Positions 16,601 through 23,324 of a stretch of DNA of 64,000 bases are shown here, one piece after another. How positions within the stretch are numbered: position 1 is the first letter of the stretch; each line of letters opens with the position of its first letter. Location of the stretch: contig JAGATA010000041.1 of the NCBI GenBank assembly GCA_017621475.1, positions 1 through 64,000 of the forward strand. The letters run 5' to 3'. A program made the position numbers and the translations under genes. The notes below the pieces were generated by a model. That model saw nothing but the letters and a program-made list of their open reading frames with translations, was not told where the DNA came from and did not search any database. The stretch is from Clostridia bacterium (GTDB taxonomy: Bacteria > Bacillota > Clostridia > Oscillospirales > CAG-272).

Positions 16601-16655
16601 GGGCATCCCCTCTTTCTTTTTTCAAAAATGATGTAAAAGTTATAATATAATTCAT
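16533..16655 (-). CDS. 40-codon overlapping upstream frame at the start of the ABC-class ATPase gene
   Basis: The ATG at 16655 has a strong AAAGGAG ribosome site, 7 nt away. The peptide starts MNYIITFTSFLKKERG, and its frame runs 68 nt into the ATPase gene before stopping at 16533. The ATPase ribosome site (AAGAGGGG) lies inside this frame, so ribosomes reading the short frame would cover or clear it. This is the geometry of a translational leader or coupling ORF. Whether the peptide itself has a role is unknown; chance remains possible, but the ribosome site is better than that of the ATPase gene. Confidence 0.45.
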   Translation of the reverse strand: MNYIITFTSFLKKERGDAHEEIKKQIIGYGNKYNNVQGNV

Positions 16656-16720
16656 AAAAAATTCTCCTTTCAAGCTTCCGGATTTTCCGTTATGACTTAT
16701 ATTAAAGGGGCGTTTCCACG

Positions 16721-16750
16721 AAAAACAAAAAGCACCCTCTTCGGGTGCTT
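16721..16750 (-). terminator. Second intrinsic terminator in the leader of the ATPase operon
   Basis: AAGCACCC and GGGTGCTT pair around a 5-nt loop; on the minus strand a TTTTTGTTTTT run follows. It lies between the leader peptide and the 40-codon frame. Confidence 0.75.
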
Positions 16751-16756
16751 TCGCAA

Positions 16757-16850
16757 ACAGATCCATACGGGAATTACGTACCTCTCCTTATCAGCCGCAA
16801 ATCATTCCTTGCCCTCAAGGGGAAGGCTTACGTTCAAGGTAAATTCCCAT
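16757..16850 (-). promoter_or_regulatory. Structured leader segment between the two terminators
   Basis: On the minus strand GGGAATTTACC near the start and GGTACGTAATTCCC near the end can pair (GGGAATT with AATTCCC, ACC with GGT). They enclose a smaller hairpin, CCTTCCCC with GGGCAAGG, which resembles repeat family R1. This is untranslated structure; the ribosome-site-like AAGGAGAGG in it is not followed by a well-spaced start. Confidence 0.35.
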
Positions 16851-16853
16851 AAC

Positions 16854-16880
16854 AAAAAAACACACCCGAGATCGGATGTG
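16854..16880 (-). terminator. First intrinsic terminator (attenuator hairpin) after the 17-codon leader
   Basis: On the minus strand CACATCCGA pairs with TCGGGTGTG and a run of seven T follows. The left arm ACATCCGAT is also perfectly complementary to ATCGGATGT inside the leader peptide coding sequence (16945-16937), so two mutually exclusive structures are possible. Confidence 0.8.
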
Positions 16881-16909
16881 CATAAAAAAGCTATGTGAAA
16901 ATACCTGCC

Positions 16910-16963
16910 TTAAAGTGTTTGCAGGCGATAAATATGACATCCGATAATATAAGTTTTGATCAT
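16910..16963 (-). CDS. 17-residue leader peptide with strong ribosome site
   Basis: AAAGGAGG lies 8 nt before the ATG at 16963. The peptide is MIKTYIIGCHIYRLQTL. A good sigma-A promoter (17008-17036) precedes it by about 45 nt and an intrinsic terminator follows its stop by about 30 nt. Its codons 7-9 contain ATCGGATGT, able to pair with the left arm of that terminator. This layout matches leader peptides of attenuated genes, where ribosome stalling or slow translation decides whether RNA polymerase continues. There is no run of a single regulatory amino acid, so amino-acid starvation sensing is not indicated; antibiotic-induced stalling is a better fit. A free-standing short peptide is the alternative. 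Confidence 0.6.
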   Translation of the reverse strand: MIKTYIIGCHIYRLQTL

Positions 16964-17007
16964 AATAATCGCCTCCTTTGGCTGTATTTGCATCTTACTG
17001 CACTTAC

Positions 17008-17036
17008 AGTATAGCACTTTCCCCTCCGATTGTCAA
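17008..17036 (-). promoter_or_regulatory. Sigma-A promoter of the leader/ABC-ATPase operon
   Basis: On the minus strand TTGACA (17036-17031) and TATACT (17013-17008) are exactly 17 nt apart. Confidence 0.8.
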
Positions 17037-17053
17037 TTATCGGAGGGGAAAGT
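17016..17053. repeat. 15-bp perfect palindrome spanning the -35 region
   Basis: ACTTTCCCCTCCGAT and ATCGGAGGGGAAAGT flank an 8-nt centre that contains the -35 box. On the transcript coming from the aconitase X genes it would fold as a hairpin without a clean T-tract. On DNA it is positioned as an operator. Both uses are possible. Confidence 0.65.
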
Positions 17054-17096
17054 TTTTATCAACCGTTGGTTTATAAAAACTCGGCTGCGTCCGTTT

Positions 17097-17543
17097 TTAT
17101 TCTTCTACTTCAACCACGCCGTCTGCTTTTACGGTAACTTTCATTCCGTCCTTAACGTAGTTCAAAAATTCATCACCGAGGCAGTCCACAACGGGCATAG
17201 AAACGCCGTCCACCCAAACGTCCGCAAGGATAGCGCCTGCCGCCGCAAGGGAATCTATATGATTTGCGAAAAGCATACAAGCGGGGTTTCTTTCCATCGC
17301 GCAAGCGCAGTAGAGCACAAGGCCGCCCGTGGTAGAGCCGATGGTCTGCGGCAGGCACAAAGCCTTGCCGATAAGGGGCTTGCCATGGAGCTCTTCATTA
17401 TTCTGGTCGCCGCATTTTACCTCTTTATCTCCGAATTGGAGCGCCATCTGGAAAGATGCAAGCGTATTGAAGCCCTGCGTTGTTACAACAGCCTCTGCCG
17501 TTACTTCTCCGGGGGCTATTACTCTTCCTTTAAACTGTTTCAT
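17097..17543 (-). CDS. Aconitase X small (swivelling-domain) subunit
   Basis: 148 residues of the DUF126/AcnX swivelling-domain family. The conserved active-site loop is visible near residue 65-80 (LCLPQTIGSTTGGLVLY), where the Ser of GST binds substrate in characterised relatives, and the N-terminus FKGRVIAPGEVTAEAVVT is typical. The start overlaps the stop of the large subunit by one base, so the subunits are made together. AcnX enzymes are Fe-S dehydratases: known ones act on cis-3-hydroxy-L-proline (bacteria) or mevalonate 5-phosphate (archaea). The substrate here is open. Confidence 0.85.
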   Translation of the reverse strand: MKQFKGRVIAPGEVTAEAVVTTQGFNTLASFQMALQFGDKEVKCGDQNNEELHGKPLIGKALCLPQTIGSTTGGLVLYCACAMERNPACMLFANHIDSLAAAGAILADVWVDGVSMPVVDCLGDEFLNYVKDGMKVTVKADGVVEVEE

Positions 17544-18817
17544 TACTTTTTACCTCCTGTGATGGCTTTGAGAATTTCCGCGTCTGTATAGTATCTTGCG
17601 CTGGTGTATGTGCGAAGCTTATTGGAGGATGTTATAACAGGCATCTTCTTGCAAAGCGGATTGTTCATATACATAAGCGGGCAGATATACGACGTAATAA
17701 CGCCCGTTGCCTTAAGTCTTTCAGCATATTCTGTCTTTTCAAACGCCTCAAGAACCTTGGGGGCAGCTGTAAGCACCGTGGGAATGCAAACTTTCTTGCC
17801 ACCGTTTTCTTTAAGGGAGGCTTCTATCTTATCCGTCCAATCCTTGAGCTGTTCAAGGGAGAGGTGAGGGCAGCCAACAAAGCAAAGCTTTGGTGCGGCA
17901 TCGGGATCTTTCCAAATAACGGGGTAATTTTTCTGAACTCTTTCAAGTTCCGCATCGTCAATGATATATTCTTTCGCACCCTCTGAGATAAGCTTTTCGC
18001 CAAGCTCGCACGCTTCGGGAGTGAGGTTTTCGATGTGGTAAAGACCAACAGCGCCGTTGGAAGCTGTTGCCGCACCGAAATCTTTAAGGTAAGCACAAGC
18101 GGCATCGTTAAGCTCTGTGCCGATCCACTTATCAAGACCCACAACGTAAGGAACGTCTTCCATAACCTTCATACCGATGGCAGAACCGAGGAGCTGTGCT
18201 TCGGGCTTCTTCGTTGTGTTTACTTTAACTACCCAAGTAGCTTTTCTGCCCTCGTCTGTGAGAAGTCCGAAATAAGGAACGTAGCCGACGATAGAGCCCA
18301 TAATATCTATAATACCGGAGTTACGGTTGCATCTTGCGCCGAGAACGGAGTTTGCGTAAACTACAGCACTTGATTCCGCCCAGGAAAGCACATCGCCTTT
18401 CTGTGGCTTGTTGCCCATTTCGTCCATATAGCAGGTGCAGGAGAACGCATCCTTATCCATAAGTCCGAGCTTTTCAAGCTGTTCTTCGTAAAAATCCTGC
18501 TTTGTGTACATAAATTTGTTGAACACAAGGTTTTGGAGGAAGTTTGCGGGAACGTTTTTATCAAGAGGTCTTGGGTCAACGGAGAATTTCTGTCCGCTTG
18601 CCACACCTGCGTCAAGGAGCTTTTGCATAAGATCATACACAGGGGACATTACTTTAAGACCGAATGAAGTTACAAGGTGGTTGTATTTTGACGTGATGGG
18701 TACGAGCTTTTCCGCTTCAAAAGCGTCGCCGTACATAACGAGCGTTTTCATTACCTTGGCAAGGGTCTCGCCCTTTTCGCCATCAAGTATAGCTTGCTGT
18801 TCTTTAGTAAGAATCAT
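17543..18817 (-). CDS. Aconitase X catalytic (large) subunit
   Basis: 424 residues of the DUF521/AcnX catalytic family. Signatures are YVPYFGLL, AESSAVVYANSVLGARCN (near 140-158), and three candidate Fe-S cysteines in SCTCYMDEM, FVGCPHLSLEQL and SYICPLMYMNN. Known AcnX proteins usually have ART/ARC-N in the ANSVxGAR loop, so Cys here fits. The enzyme should remove water from a hydroxy acid in the cytoplasm. A GGAAAGG site precedes the ATG at 18817, and the OYE-family gene ends 76 nt upstream, which makes a three-gene operon from the promoter at 21057. No proline-cycle or mevalonate gene is nearby to fix the substrate. Confidence 0.88.
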   Translation of the reverse strand: MILTKEQQAILDGEKGETLAKVMKTLVMYGDAFEAEKLVPITSKYNHLVTSFGLKVMSPVYDLMQKLLDAGVASGQKFSVDPRPLDKNVPANFLQNLVFNKFMYTKQDFYEEQLEKLGLMDKDAFSCTCYMDEMGNKPQKGDVLSWAESSAVVYANSVLGARCNRNSGIIDIMGSIVGYVPYFGLLTDEGRKATWVVKVNTTKKPEAQLLGSAIGMKVMEDVPYVVGLDKWIGTELNDAACAYLKDFGAATASNGAVGLYHIENLTPEACELGEKLISEGAKEYIIDDAELERVQKNYPVIWKDPDAAPKLCFVGCPHLSLEQLKDWTDKIEASLKENGGKKVCIPTVLTAAPKVLEAFEKTEYAERLKATGVITSYICPLMYMNNPLCKKMPVITSSNKLRTYTSARYYTDAEILKAITGGKK

Positions 18818-18893
18818 ATTAAATACCTTTCCTATAATTTAATTTTTGATATTCCAAAGCGTTTCCGAAGGAAACATATCGCTTCAATGAAGC

Positions 18894-20963
18894 TTACAGC
18901 TTCATACATACGTCCCAAGCGCCCCAAATAACCGTTCTGAGGTTGCCCACGGAAGCGGCATCGCCGATAACGTGAACGTTTTTGCCCTTGGAAACGATGG
19001 GCGCGGGGTTGTAGCCCACGGACATAATAACGGAATCCGCGGCAATATCGAAGGTCTTGCCGTCTTTATCTTTAACCGTAACCTTGCCCTCGCCTATCTC
19101 GCAAAGAGAGGTTTCAAGGTGAACGGGAACTTTGTTCGTTTTGAAGAAATCACGAAGGTAGCTTGTATTTGCAAGGCAGATGCCCTTTGTTGTGATAAGG
19201 TCATCCTGCATTTCCACGATAGTTGGCTTTTTGCCGTTGAGGTAAAGTTCGTATGCTATTTCACAGCCCGTAAGACCGCCGCCGATAACGGTAACGTTTT
19301 CGCCAACCTCTGCTTTGCCAAGGAGGAAATCTATGGCTTCGATAGCTGTGTCAGCGCCCTTAACGGGTATCTTCTTCGCGGTAGCACCCGTTGCAACGAT
19401 AATTTCATCGGCATCAAGTGCTTTTACGTCCGTAATTTCGGTGTTCATCTTCACATCGATGGGATATTTTGCAAGCTCACGTATGTACCACGCGATAAGC
19501 GCACGGTCCTTTTCTTTGAAGGAGGGGGACGCCGCCGCGATAAATACGCCGCCGAGCTTATCGCTCTTTTCGTAAAGAGTAACCTTGTGTCCGCGTTTGG
19601 AAAGGAGGATTGCGGCTTCCATACCGCCTATACCGCCGCCGATAACGGCTATCTTCTTCTGCTTCTTTGCAGGCTCTACGTAATATTTCTTTGACTGCAT
19701 CGTTTCCGGGTTGAGCGCACAGCGCGCAAGACCCATCGTATCTGTCAAGTCCTGCGTGTTTGCATGACCCTTGGAGGAGGAGAAATTAAAGCAACCTGCG
19801 TGACAGCAGATGCAAGGCTTAATGTCTTCTACCCTGTCTTCAATCATCTTCGTTACCCATTCGGGGTCAACGAGGAATTGGCGGGCAACACCCACAGCGT
19901 CTATTCTGCCGTCCGCAACGGCGGCAGCGCCAACCTCGGCATCCATTCTGCCCGCGCAGACAACGGGAATATCCACGAATTTCTTAATATGTGCAACATC
20001 GTCAAGGTTGCAGTTTTCGGGCATATACATCGGCGGATGAGCCCAGTACCAGGAGTCGTACGTGCCGTTATCCGCATTGAGCATATCGTAGCCCGCATCC
20101 TGAAGATATTTTGCGGCTTTTTCGGATTCTTCCATATTTCTGCCGACTTCTGTATATTCTTCGCCGGGCATAGCGCCTTCGCAGAAGCCTTTCATCTTGG
20201 ATTCTACGGAGTAGCGGAGCGAAACGGGAAAATCTTCGCCGCACGCTTCTTTTATAGCTTTTACAACGTCCGTTGCAAAGCGGTAGCGGTTTTCAAAGCT
20301 GCCGCCGTAATCGTCCGTACGCTTGTTGAAAAATTCTATTGCAAACTGGTCAAGGAGATAGCCCTCATGAACGGCGTGTACCTCTACGCCGTCAACGCCT
20401 GCATCTCGGCAGAGCTTCGCCGTCTTTGCGAACGCTTCTATAATTTCGTGAATCTGCTCCACGGTCATTTCGGGGCATTCAATATCGTGTGCCCAGCGGG
20501 ATTTCTGAGGGCTGGGGCTTGCAAGCTCGTGGGAAGTATCTATGATAGGTTTGATAAGCGCGCGAGTGAACTTGTTTTTGTGCAAGGGAGCAACAAGCTC
20601 CGTTATCGCCCAGGAACGGCCCATACCTGCCGTAAGCTGGATGAAGAGTTTTGCGCCTGTTTTGTGGAGCTCATCCATAAAAACTTTGAGTTCTTCAAAC
20701 ATTTTGGGGTTCTGCCAAAGCCACTTGCCCCAGAATGTGTCGCGCAGGGGCGCGATGCCGGGAATGATAAGTCCCACGTTATTTTTTGCTCGTTCAAGGA
20801 AAAGCTTTGCCGCCTCTTTATCGAAGTGGCAGCCGCCAAGCTCGAACCAACCGAAAAGCGAGGTTCCGCCCATAGGACACATAACGATGCGGTTCTTAAT
20901 CTCCACATTGCCTATCTTCCAAGGGGTAAACAACGCCTCGTATTTTTTGTCGATCTGATTCAT
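18894..20963 (-). CDS. NADH:flavin oxidoreductase / Old-Yellow-Enzyme family (2,4-dienoyl-CoA-reductase-like)
   Basis: 689 residues. Residues about 1-370 are the FMN-binding TIM barrel (LFTPWKIGNVEIKNRIVM; GVDGVEVHAVHEGYLLDQFA; NKRTDDYGGSFENRYRF). A 4Fe-4S cluster motif follows near 395-430 (CICCHAGCF ... ARCALNPE). The FAD/NAD domains contain KIAVIGGGIGGMEAAILLS and NVTVIGGGLTGCEIAYEL. This three-cofactor layout matches FadH, trimethylamine dehydrogenase and BaiCD/BaiH, which move hydride from NAD(P)H to activated double bonds. As first gene before the aconitase X subunits, it probably acts on the dehydrated product or its precursor. The ATG at 20963 has GAAAGGAT upstream; a 10-codon extension lacks support. 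The electron acceptor is unknown. Confidence 0.85.
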   Translation of the reverse strand: MNQIDKKYEALFTPWKIGNVEIKNRIVMCPMGGTSLFGWFELGGCHFDKEAAKLFLERAKNNVGLIIPGIAPLRDTFWGKWLWQNPKMFEELKVFMDELHKTGAKLFIQLTAGMGRSWAITELVAPLHKNKFTRALIKPIIDTSHELASPSPQKSRWAHDIECPEMTVEQIHEIIEAFAKTAKLCRDAGVDGVEVHAVHEGYLLDQFAIEFFNKRTDDYGGSFENRYRFATDVVKAIKEACGEDFPVSLRYSVESKMKGFCEGAMPGEEYTEVGRNMEESEKAAKYLQDAGYDMLNADNGTYDSWYWAHPPMYMPENCNLDDVAHIKKFVDIPVVCAGRMDAEVGAAAVADGRIDAVGVARQFLVDPEWVTKMIEDRVEDIKPCICCHAGCFNFSSSKGHANTQDLTDTMGLARCALNPETMQSKKYYVEPAKKQKKIAVIGGGIGGMEAAILLSKRGHKVTLYEKSDKLGGVFIAAASPSFKEKDRALIAWYIRELAKYPIDVKMNTEITDVKALDADEIIVATGATAKKIPVKGADTAIEAIDFLLGKAEVGENVTVIGGGLTGCEIAYELYLNGKKPTIVEMQDDLITTKGICLANTSYLRDFFKTNKVPVHLETSLCEIGEGKVTVKDKDGKTFDIAADSVIMSVGYNPAPIVSKGKNVHVIGDAASVGNLRTVIWGAWDVCMKL

Positions 20964-21028
20964 AATAAGTTTATCCTTTCGTAGATATTTCAACCTGCAA
21001 AGTGTATAAATATAACAAATATATAAAT

Positions 21029-21057
21029 ATTATACCATCTGCTTGTTGTGCTGTCAA
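21029..21057 (-). promoter_or_regulatory. Consensus sigma-A promoter of the OYE/aconitase X operon
   Basis: On the minus strand TTGACA (21057-21052) and TATAAT (21034-21029) have perfect consensus and 17-nt spacing, about 65 nt before the start codon. Confidence 0.85.
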
Positions 21058-21101
21058 CAAGGGTGTATTACAATAATATCGGCGTGATTTTGTGAATTTT
21101 T

Positions 21102-21130
21102 TTGAAAAATTCCGTCAAACGTGGTATAAT
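21102..21130 (+). promoter_or_regulatory. Sigma-A promoter of the MmcQ/YjbR gene
   Basis: TTGAAA (21102-21107) and TATAAT (21125-21130) are 17 nt apart, 29 nt before the ATG. Confidence 0.8.
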
Positions 21131-21159
21131 TATCTTGTATAGCCGAAAAGAGGTGTGCT

Positions 21160-21528
21160 ATGAACAGAACGGAATTTGAAAGATCTATTGAAGAAAGCTA
21201 CGGCATATCTGCGGAATATCCTTTTGAGAAATACCCGAATTTTGCCGTTTTCCGCCACGTTGGAAACAAAAAATGGTTTGCCGTGGTTATGACTATACCA
21301 AAAAGCAAGCTCGGTCTGAAAGAGGACGGGGATATAGATATAGTAAACCTTAAATGCGAGCAAGGGCTACTCTGCTCCCTCTGGCAGGAAAAAGGCTTTT
21401 TCCCCGCCTACCATATGAACAAGGGACATTGGATAAGCGCATCTTTGGGGGAGGGCGCGGACGCGGACTTTCTGCGCTATCTTACCGATATAAGCTTTAA
21501 CCTTACACTTGGCAAAAAGAAAGAGTAA
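21160..21528 (+). CDS. MmcQ/YjbR family protein
   Basis: 122 residues, the usual size of this CyaY-like-fold family. Characteristic segments are YPFEKYPNFAVFRHVGNKKW near 20-40, AVVMTIPKSKLGLKEDG, and the C-terminal MNKGHWISASLGEGADADFL, which carries the conserved Asn-Lys-x-His-Trp. Members are often annotated as DNA-binding, but no enzymatic role is established. A GAGGTG ribosome site and a near-consensus promoter precede it, and a strong terminator follows, so it is monocistronic. It is divergent from the OYE operon, with only about 45 nt between the two -35 boxes. Confidence 0.85.
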   Translation: MNRTEFERSIEESYGISAEYPFEKYPNFAVFRHVGNKKWFAVVMTIPKSKLGLKEDGDIDIVNLKCEQGLLCSLWQEKGFFPAYHMNKGHWISASLGEGADADFLRYLTDISFNLTLGKKKE

Positions 21529-21557
21529 AAGCGGTTTTGCGCTTTTACTCTTTTTTT
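21523..21557 (+). terminator. Intrinsic terminator of the MmcQ/YjbR gene
   Basis: GAGTAAAAGCG (21523-21533) pairs with CGCTTTTACTC (21540-21550), followed by seven T. Confidence 0.9.
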
Positions 21558-21613
21558 GTTTTTTAATATCCTTTGCGGTTTTCTTTTATGATCGCCGCTT
21601 TTATAAAAATCCT

Positions 21614-22462
21614 TTAATTCAAATCGAGCAGTTCATATAAAAGGGATGCCTCTGCTGCGGTATACTTTCTTCTCAGTATAATTCTATCCGCATTGTCCTG
21701 ACCGATTATCTCGCATCTGCCGAGGAAGATGCTCTTTAAATAAAGCATATAGTGAAGCATTTCTTCCGTATTCATTTCACAGAAACTACCTTCGCTGAAG
21801 GTATAGGTGTCATCATCAAAAACAAATTGTATTTGAACATAATACCTACTTTTGCCTTTATGGTTAATATGATCAATACCTATTATTACTTTGTCCGCAT
21901 CTGTAATATCAAATGTAGCCGTGTTTTTGTCAAATGAATTATATTTCAATATATTGTTGTTTTCATCAAGCACATATCTCGGACATATACCCAAAATCGA
22001 TAATAAAGAGAACACGACAAGCAAGACAAGGCATATGCAGACAGCTCTCTTTATACTGCGTTTTTTCTTTTCGGGCAGATTTTTCTTAAATTCCTCAGAA
22101 AATATCGGGTGTACCGTTGCCGTTTGATACATTGCTTTAAACTTTTGCGTTGTATAAAACTTTTTGTTGCCGAAAATAGGCTGTTTTTTCTGCCAACTCA
22201 TTCCAACGGCAATTACAGGAACCATTATCAATATCTCAAGCGGAAAAACAAATAAAATTCCCCACCCATTAACAGCCGCCACAACGCCCTCGTAAGAAAA
22301 AGCGTGCGACATAGGTATCGTAATTGCAAAAGAATATATTAAAGCAAACCACAATACGGATAAAAACGCTATCATAAAAAAATATGTAAATTTATCGAGC
22401 GGAGAAAGCGGCGGACGCGGTATATTTTTTATATTTCTTTTTATCTTGTTTACTCTACTCAT
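21614..22462 (-). CDS. Membrane protein of unknown function, paralogue of the upstream gene
   Basis: 282 residues. Three likely membrane helices occur at about 25-50 (FTYFFMIAFLSVLWFALIYS), 68-88 (ILFVFPLEILIMVPVIAVG) and 142-163 (AVCICLVLLVVFSLLSILG). A C-terminal extracytoplasmic or soluble domain follows, starting ICPRYVLDENNNILKYNSF and ending AAEASLLYELLDLN. The QPIFGNKKFY segment lies between helices two and three. It shares all these blocks with the gene at 23323, and the 3' ends are nearly identical at DNA level, so they arose by tandem duplication. The family is not recognised. It is the third gene of the unit that starts with the aminotransferase at 24533. Confidence 0.65.
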   Translation of the reverse strand: MSRVNKIKRNIKNIPRPPLSPLDKFTYFFMIAFLSVLWFALIYSFAITIPMSHAFSYEGVVAAVNGWGILFVFPLEILIMVPVIAVGMSWQKKQPIFGNKKFYTTQKFKAMYQTATVHPIFSEEFKKNLPEKKKRSIKRAVCICLVLLVVFSLLSILGICPRYVLDENNNILKYNSFDKNTATFDITDADKVIIGIDHINHKGKSRYYVQIQFVFDDDTYTFSEGSFCEMNTEEMLHYMLYLKSIFLGRCEIIGQDNADRIILRRKYTAAEASLLYELLDLN

Positions 22463-22480
22463 TTTTCATAAAATTCTCCT

Positions 22481-23323
22481 TTAATTCAAATCGAGCAGTT
22501 CATATAAAAGGGATGCCTCTGCCGCGTTATAGTGATTTTTTTGTATAAGCTTGTCCGCCTTATCTGCATCCGTTATCTCATATCTTTCGGGAAATAAGTT
22601 CTTTAAATAAATCATATGGCGAAGCGTTTCTTCCCTTGTCATTTCATAAAAATTTCCACTTTTAAATGAACACCTATTATCGTCAAATACAAACTCGATT
22701 TGAAGATAATAGGTACTAATCCACCTTTTTGGACCGGAAGAAATACCAACATCTATTATAACTTTTTCCGCGTCCTTAACGTCAAGTGTATCTGTGTTTT
22801 GGTTAAATGAATTGTATTTTAATATATTGTTGTTTTCATCAAGCACGTAACGCGGACATATACCAAAAAGCGATATTACGAAAAAAACGACAAATAAAAC
22901 TACAAACATTGAAAGCATTTGTTTAGCAAAGCGTTTTTCGCTTTGCGTCAAATTTTTTCTGAATTTTTCAGAAAAAATGGGGTAAATACCTATTTGCGAA
23001 TATACATTTTCAAATTTTTTATTGCCTAATATCGGTTGTCTGTTTTCCCAAAGCGATGATATTAGTATAACCGCAGCCAGAATCACAAGAAATATCACGG
23101 GAAAAGCGAGAAAAATACCCACATCAGAATGGTGTACCCCAATAATATCTTTCTCCCGAAAAGCGACCGCTTCAGGTATAAATTTTAAATAAAGTAACAT
23201 TATGAAAAAACACAAAATACAGCACAGTATAATTAAGCAACAGTAAATAATCTTATCCAATAATGAAAGCGGCGGTGTTTTTATCTTTTGTTTCTTTTTC
23301 TTATTCTTTTTACCCTTTCCCAT
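22481..23323 (-). CDS. Membrane protein of unknown function, paralogue of the downstream gene
   Basis: 280 residues. It has a Lys-rich N-terminus (MGKGKKNKKKKQKIK) and three predicted helices (IIYCCLIILCCILCFFIML, FLAFPVIFLVILAAVILIS, LSMFVVLFVVFFVISLFG). The same ICPRYVLDENNNILKYNSF junction and the same terminal AAEASLLYELLDLN occur as in the 22462 gene. The ATG at 23323 follows AAGGTG and lies one base after the stop of the aminotransferase gene, so the two are coupled; a longer reading to 23362 would overlap that gene and has no ribosome site. The C-terminal domain has a regular beta pattern (YYLQIEFVFDDNRCSFKSG). No known family is recognised. Confidence 0.65.
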   Translation of the reverse strand: MGKGKKNKKKKQKIKTPPLSLLDKIIYCCLIILCCILCFFIMLLYLKFIPEAVAFREKDIIGVHHSDVGIFLAFPVIFLVILAAVILISSLWENRQPILGNKKFENVYSQIGIYPIFSEKFRKNLTQSEKRFAKQMLSMFVVLFVVFFVISLFGICPRYVLDENNNILKYNSFNQNTDTLDVKDAEKVIIDVGISSGPKRWISTYYLQIEFVFDDNRCSFKSGNFYEMTREETLRHMIYLKNLFPERYEITDADKADKLIQKNHYNAAEASLLYELLDLN

Positions 23324-23324
23324 A

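Noticed and set aside
16533-16766. A 77-codon frame starting at 16766 (MDLFAKAPEEGAF...)
   Set aside because: It reads straight through the terminator hairpin and its ribosome-like sequence is too far from the ATG; the internal start at 16655 is the supported one.
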